Assembly (NCBI GenBank): GCA_022845955.1 | Contig: AP025576.1 | Coordinates: 6,386,001 to 6,450,000, forward strand | DNA: 64,000 nucleotides | Direction: 5' to 3' | Source of the DNA: Lachnospiraceae bacterium | Lineage (GTDB): Bacteria > Bacillota > Clostridia > Lachnospirales > Lachnospiraceae | Part shown: positions 1 to 7,123 of the stretch, in pieces | How positions within the stretch are numbered: the stretch's first letter is position 1 | Layout of the letters: the number at the start of each line of letters is the position of its first letter | Translations under genes and position numbers: made by a program | The notes under the pieces: model-generated | The model's input: only the letters and a program-made list of their open reading frames with translations | What the model was told of the DNA's origin: nothing | The model's database searches: none

Positions 1-642
1 AGGAATGCCCATAGATGATGCGGTGCGGGAAAAAAAGGCGGCAAGCTCTTCCATTTCTTCTTTATTTACAGGACGCAGAAGTTTCTCCTCCCGTAAACGC
101 AGGGCGTCACTCCCCGCCTCCGGGCAGCCGGATCGCTGCGCGGCGTTTCCTATCCCGCGCTTTTCGTACATATCCACAAAGCTGATGGTAATACTCCGCA
201 TGCATCCCTGAAGCTCTCTGCAAAGTCTTGCAAATTCCCTTTTATGGTAAGCCGGATTCAGGACCTCATTTACCACCACCGGATCATAACGCCATATGAT
301 GCGCTCTCTTCCGATTTCCCGGGCAAGCTCCCGGAAGCAGTCCTCGATCTCCTTTTTATCCCGCAGCCCCGGTTCCAGGTTTTTTCCGTAGGGGGTCAGC
401 GTGAACTGGAAATAATACCGGTAGCCCCTGTCGGAAAGCTCCTTCAGATAGGGCATGAGGGGCGCCGGATCCTTGCTCCAGAATACGATGCCATCCACGG
501 TTTCCGGGGAAAGGGGGATTCTGCTGATCTGGCCGTGGTTCATGGGATTTCTCACCACCACATATCCGGCCCGGATCCGGTTCATAAACCATTCGCTGTG
601 CCGGCACGGGATATCGGTCCGCCTGGATACGGATACAATCAT
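1..642 (-). CDS. DUF1848 family protein (partial, runs off window)
   Basis: The frame starts at ATG 642 and stays open for 214 codons to the window edge, so the C-terminus is missing. The N-terminus reads MIVSVSRRTDIPCRHSEWF, followed by RNPMNHGQISRIPLSPE and GIVFWSKDP. This SRRTDIP/RNPMN/FW-K-P signature is typical of DUF1848, a family of unknown function. The ATG overlaps the murF stop by four bases (ATGA), so the gene is probably translationally coupled to murF and lies last in the visible ddl-murF unit. Family assignment is by recognition of the conserved start. No biochemical function can be given. Confidence 0.8.
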   Translation of the reverse strand, partial: MIVSVSRRTDIPCRHSEWFMNRIRAGYVVVRNPMNHGQISRIPLSPETVDGIVFWSKDPAPLMPYLKELSDRGYRYYFQFTLTPYGKNLEPGLRDKKEIEDCFRELAREIGRERIIWRYDPVVVNEVLNPAYHKREFARLCRELQGCMRSITISFVDMYEKRGIGNAAQRSGCPEAGSDALRLREEKLLRPVNKEEMEELAAFFSRTASSMGIP

Positions 643-2036
643 GACAGCTGCTCCACTATCTTTTCAAATCCCATACCATGGGAAGCTTTAATCAATACGG
701 TATCTCCGGGCCTGAGTATCTCTTCTATCCCTTTGAGCAGGCTTTCCCTGTCTTCAAAATAGAAAACAGCACCTGCCGCGCCCGTGTTCTTTTCTTCTGC
801 CGCTTTCACTGCCCCTTCATAAATACAGCGGGCCAGTGTTCCTGCGCAGATAACGCATTCCACACCTGCGTCAACCGCGTATTTTCCCACACGGGCGTGC
901 ATTTCCTTTTCCTGCTCCCCCAGCTCAAACATATCTCCCATGACGGCGACCCTGCGGCCGTCCGCCTGCAGAAGCAAATCAACAGCAGCCTCCATAGAAA
1001 CCGGATTGGCATTATAGCAGTCATCGATCAGCACCTTATCCGCCAGCTTAACTATATGGCTTCGCCCGCTCACGCTTTCCGCCCCGGCAATCCCGTCCCG
1101 GATTTCCTCCGGCTTCAGCCCAAGCAGCAGCCCCGCCGCGGTTGCCGCCAGGGCGTTATATACCATATGCTCTCCCGGCAGGGGGATTTGTACCGCAAAG
1201 CTTTCCCCGTTCCCGTGGATGACCGCCTCGCTTCCAAACAGACCTTTCCCCCGGATATCCGTGGCATATACCTGACATTCCTCCGACAGGCCGAAGGTGA
1301 CAGGCTTTTTGCCCTTCACTTCCTTTATGGAAGCCAGCATATCATCATCACCGTTCACACAAACGCTGCCGTCTTCGTCCATAAAATCAAAGATTTCTGA
1401 TTTTGCCTTCAGGATCCCCTCCCGGCTTCCCAGGAATTCCAGATGGCACTGGCCGATATTGGTCATAATACAGATATCCGGCCTGGCAATACGGCTCAGA
1501 TTATGCATTTCCCCAAAATGATTGATCCCCATTTCCAGCACGGCCACCTCCGTATCCCCGGGCATGGAAAGCACGGTAAGCGGTACCCCTATTTCATTAT
1601 TATAGTTACCCTGGGTTTTGTGTACCTTATACTTTTGGGCGAGCACCGCCGCCACAAACTCCTTTGTGCTGGTCTTTCCCACACTTCCGGTGATTCCCAC
1701 CACCTTTACAGGCAGCTGCCTGCGGTAGAATTCAGCGATCCGTTTCAGGGCCTCAAAGCTGTCCTTAACAACAATACAAGGGCCTGGTATATCCTCCGGC
1801 TCCTTTTCACATACTGCGCCCAGGGCACCTCCGGCAAAAACATCAGGTATAAACCGGTGTCCGTCCACCCGTTCCCCCTTTGTGGCAACAAATATAAAAT
1901 CCGCGGCCGCCTTTCTGGAATCGATCACAACGCCGGCTGCTTCCCTGCTGCATGTTTCCTTCCTGCTCTCTTCGGAAGGGTACACAAGCCTTCCTTCACA
2001 GACCTTTGCAATATTGGTCAGTGTCATATTTTTCAT
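639..2036 (-). CDS. murF: UDP-N-acetylmuramoyl-tripeptide--D-alanyl-D-alanine ligase
   Basis: MurF adds D-Ala-D-Ala to the UDP-MurNAc-tripeptide in an ATP-dependent step, completing the cytoplasmic peptidoglycan precursor. The 465-residue length is normal. The N-terminal substrate domain contains VIDSRK (about 37-42). The ATP-binding loop GITGSVGKTS lies at about 114-123. The Mur-ligase motif GNYNNEIGVPLT follows at about 144, and VLIDDCYNANPVSM in the second half. The gene follows ddl, which makes the dipeptide that MurF uses, and this pairing is common in Firmicutes. An SD-like GGAGAAAC precedes the ATG. A second ATG three codons in is also possible. The stop overlaps the DUF1848 start. Confidence 0.97.
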   Translation of the reverse strand: MKNMTLTNIAKVCEGRLVYPSEESRKETCSREAAGVVIDSRKAAADFIFVATKGERVDGHRFIPDVFAGGALGAVCEKEPEDIPGPCIVVKDSFEALKRIAEFYRRQLPVKVVGITGSVGKTSTKEFVAAVLAQKYKVHKTQGNYNNEIGVPLTVLSMPGDTEVAVLEMGINHFGEMHNLSRIARPDICIMTNIGQCHLEFLGSREGILKAKSEIFDFMDEDGSVCVNGDDDMLASIKEVKGKKPVTFGLSEECQVYATDIRGKGLFGSEAVIHGNGESFAVQIPLPGEHMVYNALAATAAGLLLGLKPEEIRDGIAGAESVSGRSHIVKLADKVLIDDCYNANPVSMEAAVDLLLQADGRRVAVMGDMFELGEQEKEMHARVGKYAVDAGVECVICAGTLARCIYEGAVKAAEEKNTGAAGAVFYFEDRESLLKGIEEILRPGDTVLIKASHGMGFEKIVEQLS

Positions 2037-2075
2037 ACTCGGTTTCTCCTCATGCTATTCCGTTCCGGTTCGTTC

Positions 2076-2104
2076 GTAATCGTTCAGACAGCCCGGATGG
2101 TTAC
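2076..2104. repeat. Family-A palindromic repeat between ddl and murF
   Basis: GTAATCGTTCAGACAGCCCG continues to GATGGTTAC, an imperfect palindrome of 29 bp. It resembles the palindromes at 27064, 29204 and 31893, which share GTAACCGTTC at one end and its near complement at the other. The ddl stop codon (2101-2103) lies inside it, so the end of the ddl mRNA would fold into the hairpin. It has no uridine run, so it is not a standard terminator. Confidence 0.6.
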
Positions 2105-3132
2105 ATTCCGTCCTTCAGTGCCAGCTGCAGAATCCATTCGCACAGATCCTCAAAGCAGATGCCGATAGCCTGCGCTTCCTGAGGAATCAGGGAGGTGGGT
2201 GTCATTCCCGGCAGCGTATTGGCCTCCAGGCAATAGACCTTCCCGTCCTCGTCCATCATGAAATCCATACGGGCATACTGCTTCAGGCGCAGCGCCTGAA
2301 ATACCTGCTCGGAGATGCGCTGCATTTCCTCCGCCTTCTCTTCCGGCAGATCAGCAGGGCAGGTTTCAACCGTGCTGCCCGCCTGGTATTTATTTTTATA
2401 ATCATAAAATCCGCTGATGGGTGCAATTTCAATCACCGGCAAGGCTTTTCCGTCGATGACGGCACAGGAAAATTCCCGGCCCTGAATATATTGTTCAACT
2501 ACCGCTTCCTCATCATATAGGAAAGCTTCCTTTAGGGCCGCCTGGTATTCCGTCTCATCATGGGCGATGCATACACCGACGCTGGATCCGCCCCTGCAGG
2601 CTTTTACCACACAGGGAAAAGGCACCCGTTCCCCGTTATCCTCACCTTTTACCACATGGATCCCCTCCGGGGTGGGTATGGAATGGAAAGCAAACAGCTC
2701 CTTTGCCAGGCTTTTATCCATAGCCAGTGCGGAACTGACATAATCCGTACCGGTATACCGGATTCCCAGCAGGTCAAAGGCCGCCTGTACCTTTCCGTTT
2801 TCCCCGTCTTCGCCGTGCAGTCCCAGGAAAACCACATCCGCCATCTGGCAGACAGGGATGACTCCCGGGCCGAAAAAGCTCTTCCCGCCGTCTGGGCGCA
2901 TCGCTTTTATCCGGGAAATATCCGGATTGCTTTCCCGAACCCCACCGATAGTTTCCGCCCAGTCCCTATCCTTTTCAAAAATATCTTCATAGTCCCCTTC
3001 ATATCCTAAATAGACATCCAGAAGAATGGCCTGGTGTCCTTTTTTCTTCAGCGCTTGATAAATCATCCGGCTGGAGCTGAGGGATACATCCCTTTCTGTA
3101 CTGATTCCGCCGCCTAACACTACGATTTTCAT
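2101..3132 (-). CDS. ddl: D-alanine--D-alanine ligase
   Basis: Ddl joins two D-alanines using ATP in the cytoplasm and feeds MurF directly downstream. The 343-residue protein is an ATP-grasp enzyme. The first strand is MKIVVLGGGISTERDVSLSS with the conserved glutamate at position 13. HGEDGENGKVQ lies at about 106-116, the ATP-grasp lysine and glycine loop is KACRGGSSVGV, and the C-terminal metal and substrate region is YCLEANTLPGMTPTSL. Residues 47-95 form a longer spacer than in the shortest Ddl proteins, as in VanA-like and long Ddl enzymes. A promoter can be proposed at 3304-3331. The stop codon is inside a palindromic repeat. Confidence 0.96.
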   Translation of the reverse strand: MKIVVLGGGISTERDVSLSSSRMIYQALKKKGHQAILLDVYLGYEGDYEDIFEKDRDWAETIGGVRESNPDISRIKAMRPDGGKSFFGPGVIPVCQMADVVFLGLHGEDGENGKVQAAFDLLGIRYTGTDYVSSALAMDKSLAKELFAFHSIPTPEGIHVVKGEDNGERVPFPCVVKACRGGSSVGVCIAHDETEYQAALKEAFLYDEEAVVEQYIQGREFSCAVIDGKALPVIEIAPISGFYDYKNKYQAGSTVETCPADLPEEKAEEMQRISEQVFQALRLKQYARMDFMMDEDGKVYCLEANTLPGMTPTSLIPQEAQAIGICFEDLCEWILQLALKDGM

Positions 3133-3303
3133 GCATTTCCTCCCTTATCCCGTCATTCCACAGTCTTTCTTTTTGGTAACAGTCCCTCTCCTTCACAAAC
3201 GGCTGGATTCCTGTGAACGGTTACCCTTTTTCTACCTTATTTTTCACCCCTCCTGTTTATGCAGGGACAAGTCTGAAAAGTGTATTTTTGACTGTGCTTC
3301 TCA

Positions 3304-3331
3304 ATTGTAGCATATATACAGCGTTTGTAAA
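3304..3331 (-). promoter_or_regulatory. Candidate sigma-A promoter for ddl-murF
   Basis: On the minus strand a TTTACA -35 box (3326-3331) and a TACAAT -10 box (3304-3309) are separated by 16 bases. It lies about 170 bases upstream of the ddl ATG with no other gene between. Confidence 0.5.
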
Positions 3332-3371
3332 ATGAAAAAAGTGCTTCTTTTTTGGCGCTGTGTGCTGCTAA

Positions 3372-3398
3372 GTTACTGGTCACGGACTAAACAGTAAC
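3372..3398. repeat. 27-bp GTTACTG...CAGTAAC repeat
   Basis: GTTACTG and CAGTAAC are inverted ends around GTCACGGACTAAA. A near copy, GTTGCTGGTCACGGAGTGAACAGTAAC with three substitutions, is at 20488-20514. Apart from this repeat, the ddl promoter and the hairpin at 3476, I see no coding potential in the gene-free stretch 3133-3574. Confidence 0.6.
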
Positions 3399-3475
3399 GC
3401 TGCAGAAACGGAAGCTTGCAAACCGGGAGGCCGGGACAATGCAGGGAGGGACAAATGGAGAGATAAGACATGCGG

Positions 3476-3521
3476 AAGGTTCTCTCCCCTGTCCGGGGAC
3501 AGGGGAAAGAACCTTTGTTTT
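3476..3521. terminator. Strong hairpin after the amidohydrolase gene
   Basis: A 19-base arm AAGGTTCTCTCCCCTGTCC (3476-3494) pairs with GGACAGGGGAAAGAACCTT (3497-3515), with one mismatch and a 2-base loop. The run TGTTTT follows on the plus strand only. It sits 60 bases past the minus-strand amidohydrolase stop, so it probably ends that transcript. However, the uridine run is on the wrong side for a classical minus-strand terminator. Confidence 0.5.
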
Positions 3522-3574
3522 GACGGCAATGAAGCCGGGCCGGCTGTTACCGGCAGGAATTTTAGAGGAAATGG

Positions 3575-4777
3575 TTAGAAATTTTCGGCACGGTATACGA
3601 TATTGCCGTTAATTATGGTGCACATGGTTTTGGTGAAGGTTTCCATGGGGTTGCCGGAAAAAATGGCGATATCTGCATCTTTTCCGGGTTCCAGACTGCC
3701 TACTCTGTCGTAGACACGGCAGATGCGGGCGGGGTTGCAGGTGATGGCACGCAGGCCCTCTTCCATAGGGAGGCCGGATTTTACGGCAAGGCCTGCACAA
3801 AGAGGGAGGGACTGGATGAGGGTGACGGGATGGTCCGTGGTTATGGCCACGAGAACTCCGGCTTTGTGGAGAATGCCCGCCGTTTTAAAGGCCATGTTCT
3901 GTACCTCGATCTTGCTGCGGCTTGACAGGTCGGGTCCTACGATGGCAGGAAAGCCTTCCCTGGCCAGTTCCCCGGCTATGAGGTGGCCTTCGCTGCAGTG
4001 GTCAAGGGTGATGGAAAGGCCGAACTCCCTGGCGATCCTGATTGCGGTAAAGATATCATCCACGCGATGTACATGGGCTTTGAGGGGGATTTTCCCTTCC
4101 AGGACGGGCAGCCAGCATTCCATGCGGAAATCGGGTTCAAAGGGAGCATCGGATGGTTTGTCTTTATCCTGCCGGGAAGCCTGCCAGGCTTGTTTTTTCT
4201 TTTGGTATTGTACGGCTTTGAAGAGTTCTTCCCGGAGCAGCCCGGCTATAGCCATCCGGGTGACAGGTGATTTCTGCTGGTCGGCAAAGTTCACTTTTGG
4301 ATTTTCCCCGAAAGCGATTTTCATGGCAGCGGGTTCTTTGACGATTAAATCGTCAATGCGACGGCCTTTTGTTTTAATAAAGATAAACTGGCCGCCCACG
4401 ATATTGGAGCTTCCCGGGCCTACCATGATAGAGGTGATTCCCGCACGGACAGCGTCATCAAAAGCGGCGTCCATGGTGTTTACCGCATCCAGTGCCCTCA
4501 GCCAGGGTGTGATGGGAGACACGTTTTCGTTGCAGTCGTCTCCCTCCATGCCTTTTTTCTCTTCCGTGATGCCCACATGGCAGTGCGCCTCTACGAGGCC
4601 GGGCATAACCAGACAACCGGAGGCATCGATAACTTCCGTGTCTCTGCCCTCCGGTATTTTTATCTGATCCGTAACTGCGGCAATTTTTCCATTTTCAATA
4701 AGCACGCATCCCCCTGGCAGGACTTTCCCTGCCATAGTCAGAATGCGCCCATTTATAATAAGAAGCGTTTCACCCAT
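3575..4777 (-). CDS. Amidohydrolase family protein (imidazolonepropionase-like)
   Basis: This 400-residue metal-dependent hydrolase is of the amidohydrolase (TIM-barrel) superfamily. VEAHCHVG carries the first metal histidines (H65, H67). Later metal ligands are in AHVHR (H235/H237), TLDHCSEGH (H260) and TTDHP (catalytic D315). The flanking beta-sandwich is shown by GRILTMAGKVLPGG at the start and GSLEPGKDADIAIFSGNPME near the end. The substrate cannot be told from sequence. The ATG follows the stop of the SpoIIQ-like gene after a single base, so the two are probably coupled. No sporulation role is known for this family, so the context is unexpected. Similar genes are usually annotated as amidohydrolase or imidazolonepropionase-like. 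Confidence 0.88.
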   Translation of the reverse strand: MGETLLIINGRILTMAGKVLPGGCVLIENGKIAAVTDQIKIPEGRDTEVIDASGCLVMPGLVEAHCHVGITEEKKGMEGDDCNENVSPITPWLRALDAVNTMDAAFDDAVRAGITSIMVGPGSSNIVGGQFIFIKTKGRRIDDLIVKEPAAMKIAFGENPKVNFADQQKSPVTRMAIAGLLREELFKAVQYQKKKQAWQASRQDKDKPSDAPFEPDFRMECWLPVLEGKIPLKAHVHRVDDIFTAIRIAREFGLSITLDHCSEGHLIAGELAREGFPAIVGPDLSSRSKIEVQNMAFKTAGILHKAGVLVAITTDHPVTLIQSLPLCAGLAVKSGLPMEEGLRAITCNPARICRVYDRVGSLEPGKDADIAIFSGNPMETFTKTMCTIINGNIVYRAENF

Positions 4778-4778
4778 T

Positions 4779-5729
4779 TCAGCTCAGCCTGTTCAGCGGA
4801 TTCACCGGTTGGCCGTCCTTGGTCAGCTTGAAATAAACATTGCAGCCCTCCACGCTGTAATATTTCGTGGGTTCCGCTACCTTTCCTATAATTTCTCCTG
4901 TGGTGATCACATCACCTTCCGCAACGGTAAGATCGGTGAGCTGTCCGTAGGTAAGCTCATAGCCGTCTCCCAGGTTAACCACGACAGCCATTCCGATTTC
5001 AGGATCCTGATAGACGGAGGAAACCTGTCCATCCGCTGCTGCGGCAATTCCTTCTCCCTGGGTGGCTGCGATAATGATGGCGGGATTATACTTGTATTGC
5101 TGGAGAGTTGCGAAATAAACGGTCTTGTCCATGCTGTAATTGACAAGTACATTTCCCACGATAGGCCATACCAGGGTATCGCTGTCCGTAAAATCAAGGG
5201 CGGGTGTGGTGTTCATGGCATCCTCGTCACGTTTTGCGGTATCGGAGGAATCGTCTGTTTTGGCAATGGCATCCGCCGCATTGGCTTCCAGCACTTCTTC
5301 AGCCGGATCTGCGGCAGCAAGTTCCTCATCCTTTGCCGCCTGTTCGTTCTGTGCGGCATCCGCCAGGCCTTCGCCTGCCTGTCCGTTTTCCAAAGATGCC
5401 TGATTTTGTCCGGCCGTGCTTCCCAGCATGTTCATGCCGGGGTTGTCCACATCTCCGGAATTGGCTTCCTGGAAGCTGGGATCGTAATCCAGTTCACCGC
5501 TGTCGGCAAGCTGGCCGTCTCCTGTGCTGCCGTCGGCCTGTGCTTCTCCTGCTTTTTCTTTATTGGATTCTTCCAAAGCGGTGAAATCCACCACATATCC
5601 GTCTTCCTTGTCCTGACTTTTGTTTCTTACATACAAACCGGTAGCAGTCAGCGCCGTCAGAACGAGGCAGCTGGACACCAGCATGATCGCTTTTTCTTTT
5701 CTAAAGCTTGATCTCCTTCTTCTTCTCAT
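4779..5729 (-). CDS. spoIIQ: Degenerate M23 peptidase-domain membrane protein, SpoIIQ-like
   Basis: The start at 5729 (MRRRRRSSFRKEKAIM) has a well-placed AGAAGGA, although the frame extends to 5771. The product is 316 residues. It has a basic N-terminus, one membrane helix (about 15-35), a long acidic Ala/Glu/Asp-rich linker, and a C-terminal LytM/M23 fold (GIAAAADGQVSSVY, GDVITTGEIIGKV). The zinc ligands expected of active M23 enzymes are absent: the usual HLHF is NVYF. B. subtilis SpoIIQ also lacks activity and acts as a forespore anchor for SpoIIIAH. Placement directly after spoIID supports the SpoIIQ call. It could instead be another inactive M23 protein. Confidence 0.7.
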   Translation of the reverse strand: MRRRRRSSFRKEKAIMLVSSCLVLTALTATGLYVRNKSQDKEDGYVVDFTALEESNKEKAGEAQADGSTGDGQLADSGELDYDPSFQEANSGDVDNPGMNMLGSTAGQNQASLENGQAGEGLADAAQNEQAAKDEELAAADPAEEVLEANAADAIAKTDDSSDTAKRDEDAMNTTPALDFTDSDTLVWPIVGNVLVNYSMDKTVYFATLQQYKYNPAIIIAATQGEGIAAAADGQVSSVYQDPEIGMAVVVNLGDGYELTYGQLTDLTVAEGDVITTGEIIGKVAEPTKYYSVEGCNVYFKLTKDGQPVNPLNRLS

Positions 5730-5818
5730 AGGGCATTCCTTCTCTTTCCTATTCATTTTGGCAGATGCCAATTATCAGTTGAAATCCTTCAAGCTTAGTC
5801 TTTCCGTTTTCCTTTCCT

Positions 5819-6826
5819 TTATTCAGTTTTTTGTATTTCAACGCCTTCAAAAAAACCTTTTAAAAGCGCGAGAAAATCTTCTCCCTGTACTGCCCTTCTG
5901 TTCGCCTCATACTGGCAGAATCCCAGACCATGCCCTACTCCCTTACTTTCCAGCGTGACGGTTCCCCCATTTTCACTTATGGTAAAGCAAGAGGACTGGA
6001 TGGAAAAAAGGCTTCGGAATTTTTCTCCGGACATATGTATTCCTTTTGCCTCCACCCACAGCACATAACCGGCGCTGTCCCGGGTCAGGGTGATTTTTTC
6101 AGCCCCGTCCACTCCCATGGTCTGCCAGAAATCTTTTTCCTTCAGGGTGACGGTGCTGCTGTAGCCGGACGCCTCGATGTCATGGCTGCAGTCCACGCTT
6201 GTCAGGTAGTCGTAGCCCTCTCCGAACACTTCTTTTCCGTTTCTTGTCTTTCCCGCGCTGAGCCAGAAATAAGCGGGTTCAATCACCTGGCCTTCCCAGG
6301 TCAGGTACATTCCTCTGGTCTGCGCCGCGGCGGAGGATATTTTGGCCTGTTTTTCTTCATAGGCATCCTCCCAGAGGGTTTCCCTGCTGCGGACATCCAG
6401 ATAATCCTGTCCGATATCCCGGGCATAAATGAGATTATCATCAATGGAACTTCTGTTTTCATAGGCCCGCATGCAGAGGGTGCGCAGGATTACCGCCTGG
6501 GCCTTGAGAGTCTCCTCTTCACAGTCCGCGGGAATGCTCGCGGCAAGAGCGCCCTCCACATAGGTTTCCAGAGGAAGCCTGCTCACACCGACCCCGGTTT
6601 CGCAGGCCACCATAATGCTGCTTTCCTCTCCGGGTACCGCCAGGGTTTCCTCTCCCACCTCTCCCTTTCCGAACAATAAACTGCAGGCATAGGGCAGAAG
6701 CAGCAAAAATAAAAGCACCGCGCAAAGGTCCAGCAGCCTCTGCCGGCCTGCGGTGCTTCGGAACGTACCCTGCAGCGGTCTTCGGGAAAAAGACCGCGCT
6801 TTCGGTAATAGGGAATTTCTGTCCAT
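5819..6826 (-). CDS. spoIID: Stage II sporulation protein D (SpoIID/LytB domain)
   Basis: The ATG at 6826 (MDRNSLLPKA) has AAGGAG eight bases upstream and gives 335 residues. A membrane helix (about 31-52) anchors an extracytoplasmic SpoIID domain, shown by LPLETYVEGALAAS (85-97), ETLKAQAVILRTLCMRAYE, and GVGHGLGFCQYEANRRA near the C-terminus. SpoIID is a lytic transglycosylase that thins septal peptidoglycan during engulfment. The glutamate normally found in the SEMP motif, reported catalytic in B. subtilis, aligns with Ser97 here (AASIPA). The SpoIIQ-like gene follows on the same strand, as in many Clostridia. Confidence 0.88.
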   Translation of the reverse strand: MDRNSLLPKARSFSRRPLQGTFRSTAGRQRLLDLCAVLLFLLLLPYACSLLFGKGEVGEETLAVPGEESSIMVACETGVGVSRLPLETYVEGALAASIPADCEEETLKAQAVILRTLCMRAYENRSSIDDNLIYARDIGQDYLDVRSRETLWEDAYEEKQAKISSAAAQTRGMYLTWEGQVIEPAYFWLSAGKTRNGKEVFGEGYDYLTSVDCSHDIEASGYSSTVTLKEKDFWQTMGVDGAEKITLTRDSAGYVLWVEAKGIHMSGEKFRSLFSIQSSCFTISENGGTVTLESKGVGHGLGFCQYEANRRAVQGEDFLALLKGFFEGVEIQKTE

Positions 6827-7064
6827 ATGCATTTCTCCTTTTCCCGCAAAAATGGTTACCATTCTCATCCTGCCGGTTTTATCCCGCCGGCGTCCTGCAA
6901 ACAACCGGATCCGCAGCGTAAATTGCAGGTACTATATTTTATGTGACAATCGTGAATTTATTCCCGCGGACAACGGGCCAAACGGAACGCAGAGCAAATA
7001 CCCCATGAACTTATATTTACTGCGCTTCCTGCAGAAAAAAGGGACAGAAAAGCCGCCTCCGGGA

Positions 7065-7100
7065 TTTTTCCCGCGCCGGGAAACCAGGGCGCGGGAAAAA
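7065..7100. other. Perfect hairpin downstream of the aconitase-family gene
   Basis: TTTTTCCCGCGCC (7065-7077) and GGCGCGGGAAAAA (7088-7100) form a perfect 13-bp stem with a 10-base loop. It lies about 25 bases past the minus-strand aconitase stop. The runs of U and A are inside the stem rather than after it, so termination is possible but not of the textbook form. Confidence 0.5.
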
Positions 7101-7123
7101 ACGCAGATACGGCTCATATTTTT

